Source: Verrucomicrobiota bacterium (GTDB lineage: Bacteria > Verrucomicrobiota > Verrucomicrobiia > Chthoniobacterales > SZAS-18). Taken from it: a stretch of DNA of 60,981 nucleotides. The DNA lies in assembly GCA_018240025.1 (NCBI GenBank), contig JAFEGM010000074.1, positions 43,811 through 104,791 of the forward strand, given 5' to 3'. A program made the position numbers and the translations under genes. A model generated the notes under the pieces. It worked only from the letters and a program-made list of their open reading frames with translations. It was not told the origin of the DNA and searched no databases. Every line of letters begins with the position of its first letter. The stretch's first letter is position 1. Below, piece by piece: positions 59,935 through 60,981 of this stretch.

Positions 59935-60702
59935 TTACGTCGCCGAAGAAGCCGCGGGATGCGCCGGGAGAAAGGACTGCAGGTCCGCCGCCAGCGGCGC
60001 TTCCACCCGACGCGGCGGCCCGCCTTCCGGCGGAACGAAGGCCAGCGCCGCCGCATGCAGCGCATGGCGAGGCAGCAGCAGCTCCGCCGCCAGCGCGGGC
60101 GTCCAGCCTTCCCCGATGAAACGCAGGTAGTGCGAGCCGTCCGTGTGGTAGAGCTTGTCGCCCACCAGCGGATGCCCCAGCAGCGCGGCATGCACCCGGA
60201 TCTGATGCATCCGTCCCGTGTGCGGCCGGGCCGCGAGCAGTGTGAAATCGTGGCCGTCGCGCCGGAAGCGGGCGCGCACCTCGAAATCGGTCCGGGCCGC
60301 CGCGCCGCGCGGGTGCACCACCTGCCGCAGCCAGACCGGCGAGTCGCCCACCGAGCCAGCGCGCAGGATGGGCGCATCGACCTCCTGCCGCTCCCAGGCC
60401 GGCGCACCGCGCACGATGGCCAGATACTCCTTGGCGATTTCGTGCCGGGTCATGGCCCAGCCGAAGTGCGAGGCCGCATCGTGCCCCAGCGCCACCAGCA
60501 CGGCTCCGCTTGTCTCGCGGTCGAGCCGATGCACCAGCGCCGGCGGGCGTCCGCACGCCACCTCCACGGCCAGCGCCTCGCCCAGCCGGCAGAGCAGCGT
60601 GCGCGGCCCGCCCGGCTTGGTCGGATGCGCCAGCTCGAACGGCGGCTTGGCCACCACCAGCCAGGCCGGGCCTTCCGCCAAAATGTCGAGCGCAGCAGAC
60701 AT
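59935..60702 (-). CDS. RluA-family pseudouridine synthase
   Basis: A 255-residue pseudouridine synthase with the RluA catalytic motif VHRLDRETSGAVLVAL (Asp61). LVVAKPPFELAHP near the N-terminus, HEIAKEYLAIVRG, and RPHTGRMHQIRVHAALLGHPLVGDKLYH are all family hallmarks. No S4 RNA-binding domain precedes it. rRNA or tRNA uridine is the expected target. The ATG at 60702 is preferred; an in-frame start 26 codons upstream lies in the TCGAA repeat. Confidence 0.93.
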   Translation of the reverse strand: MSAALDILAEGPAWLVVAKPPFELAHPTKPGGPRTLLCRLGEALAVEVACGRPPALVHRLDRETSGAVLVALGHDAASHFGWAMTRHEIAKEYLAIVRGAPAWERQEVDAPILRAGSVGDSPVWLRQVVHPRGAAARTDFEVRARFRRDGHDFTLLAARPHTGRMHQIRVHAALLGHPLVGDKLYHTDGSHYLRFIGEGWTPALAAELLLPRHALHAAALAFVPPEGGPPRRVEAPLAADLQSFLPAHPAASSAT

Positions 60703-60981
60703 GAAAACTGTGAGAGGAAGCCGGCGAGTGGAGAGCCTGGAAGATCGAAACTCGAAGCTCGAAGCTCGAAGGAAACTCAAAGATGAAAACTCGAAGACCT
60801 GGCTAGCGCAGCTTTTCCCTTCTCCGAACCGGCGAGGCGTGCGCTCATGGCAGCCGAGGGAAGCCGAAGATTCGCACCCGTCGTGGAGGGTCCATGGAGT
60901 CTTCGTTCGAAGCTCCCTCTTGCCCGCCGGGGATTCGGACCCGGCAAATAGACCGTTCTTCGAGCTTCCGACTTCCTTCGA
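60703..60981. repeat. Terminal intergenic region with TCGAA repeats
   Basis: No gene is seen in these 279 bases. The part at 60739-60781 is iterated TCGAAACTCGAAGCTCGAAG; near 60961-60981 the inverted wording (TTCGAGCTTCCGACTTCC) appears, so the region may form a long weak palindrome. It resembles the intergenic repeat at 8655-8710. Confidence 0.55.

Noticed and set aside
57405..60407. 1000-residue minus-strand frame
   Set aside because: It crosses the folP, methyltransferase and MFS genes in the wrong frame. Its Arg/Ser/Cys-rich residues are typical of shadows.
60910..60960. Possible tRNA T-arm (GCCGGGGATTCGGACCCGGC)
   Set aside because: The stem pairs only with an 8-base loop, and no acceptor, D-arm or anticodon arm can be built around it.

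Overview
The window is one contiguous stretch of GC-rich bacterial chromosome. It carries about 45 protein genes, one tRNA gene, four hairpin terminators and several families of short dispersed repeats. The best guess for the host is Verrucomicrobiota, probably an Opitutales-like lineage. This is inference from gene content: two PEP-CTERM proteins, a delta-60-repeat protein with a duplicated C-terminal domain, a beta-helix protein, a giant FecR-domain repeat protein and a Lys/Ala-rich histone-like protein. No rRNA or other phylogenetic marker is present to prove it.

Layout. 1-6940: a 5'-truncated cell-wall amidase, a PEP-CTERM protein, a DUF374 acyltransferase coupled to a UbiX flavin prenyltransferase, homoserine kinase, a HemQ-type heme synthase, an inositol-phosphatase family enzyme, a histone-H1-like protein and a stand-alone CoaB. 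7027-13138: a membrane-anchored esterase, then a polyhydroxyalkanoate block (MaoC hydratase, PhaC synthase, PhaZ-like depolymerase) and a protein with a degenerate ParB-like domain. 13232-25253: secreted and envelope proteins (delta-60 protein, TPR protein, PEP-CTERM protein, beta-helix protein) mixed with tRNA-Glu, a glycosyltransferase, a GxxExxY protein, a CysJ-like flavoprotein reductase, a Cys-rich copper-binding protein, an M48 peptidase and a RidA protein.

25289-43540 is a single minus-strand gene of 18.25 kb encoding about 6083 residues. It has a signal peptide, a FecR domain, then three different tandem-repeat arrays joined by recurring linker modules. It is the most striking object in the window; the very long plus-strand frames opposite it are coding shadows.

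43729-45450 holds an asparaginase-domain protein, a Uma2-family protein and a small zinc-ribbon membrane protein. 45555-52706 is a tightly packed seven-gene operon (FabH-like ketosynthase, MBL hydrolase, F390-synthetase-like adenylating enzyme, NAD-dependent epimerase/reductase, membrane GT2, unknown protein, GT1). Gaps are at most 7 bp and several junctions are ATGA overlaps. It looks like an uncharacterised pathway making a glycosylated acyl product. 52785-55999 encodes a complete tripartite tricarboxylate transporter in the order B-A-C, closed by a strong terminator. 56143-60702 holds a PHP phosphatase, dihydropteroate synthase, a TPMT-like methyltransferase, an MFS-type transporter and an RluA-family pseudouridine synthase. 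The last 280 bases are intergenic and rich in TCGAA repeats.

No CRISPR array, transposase, integrase, prophage or plasmid function was seen.
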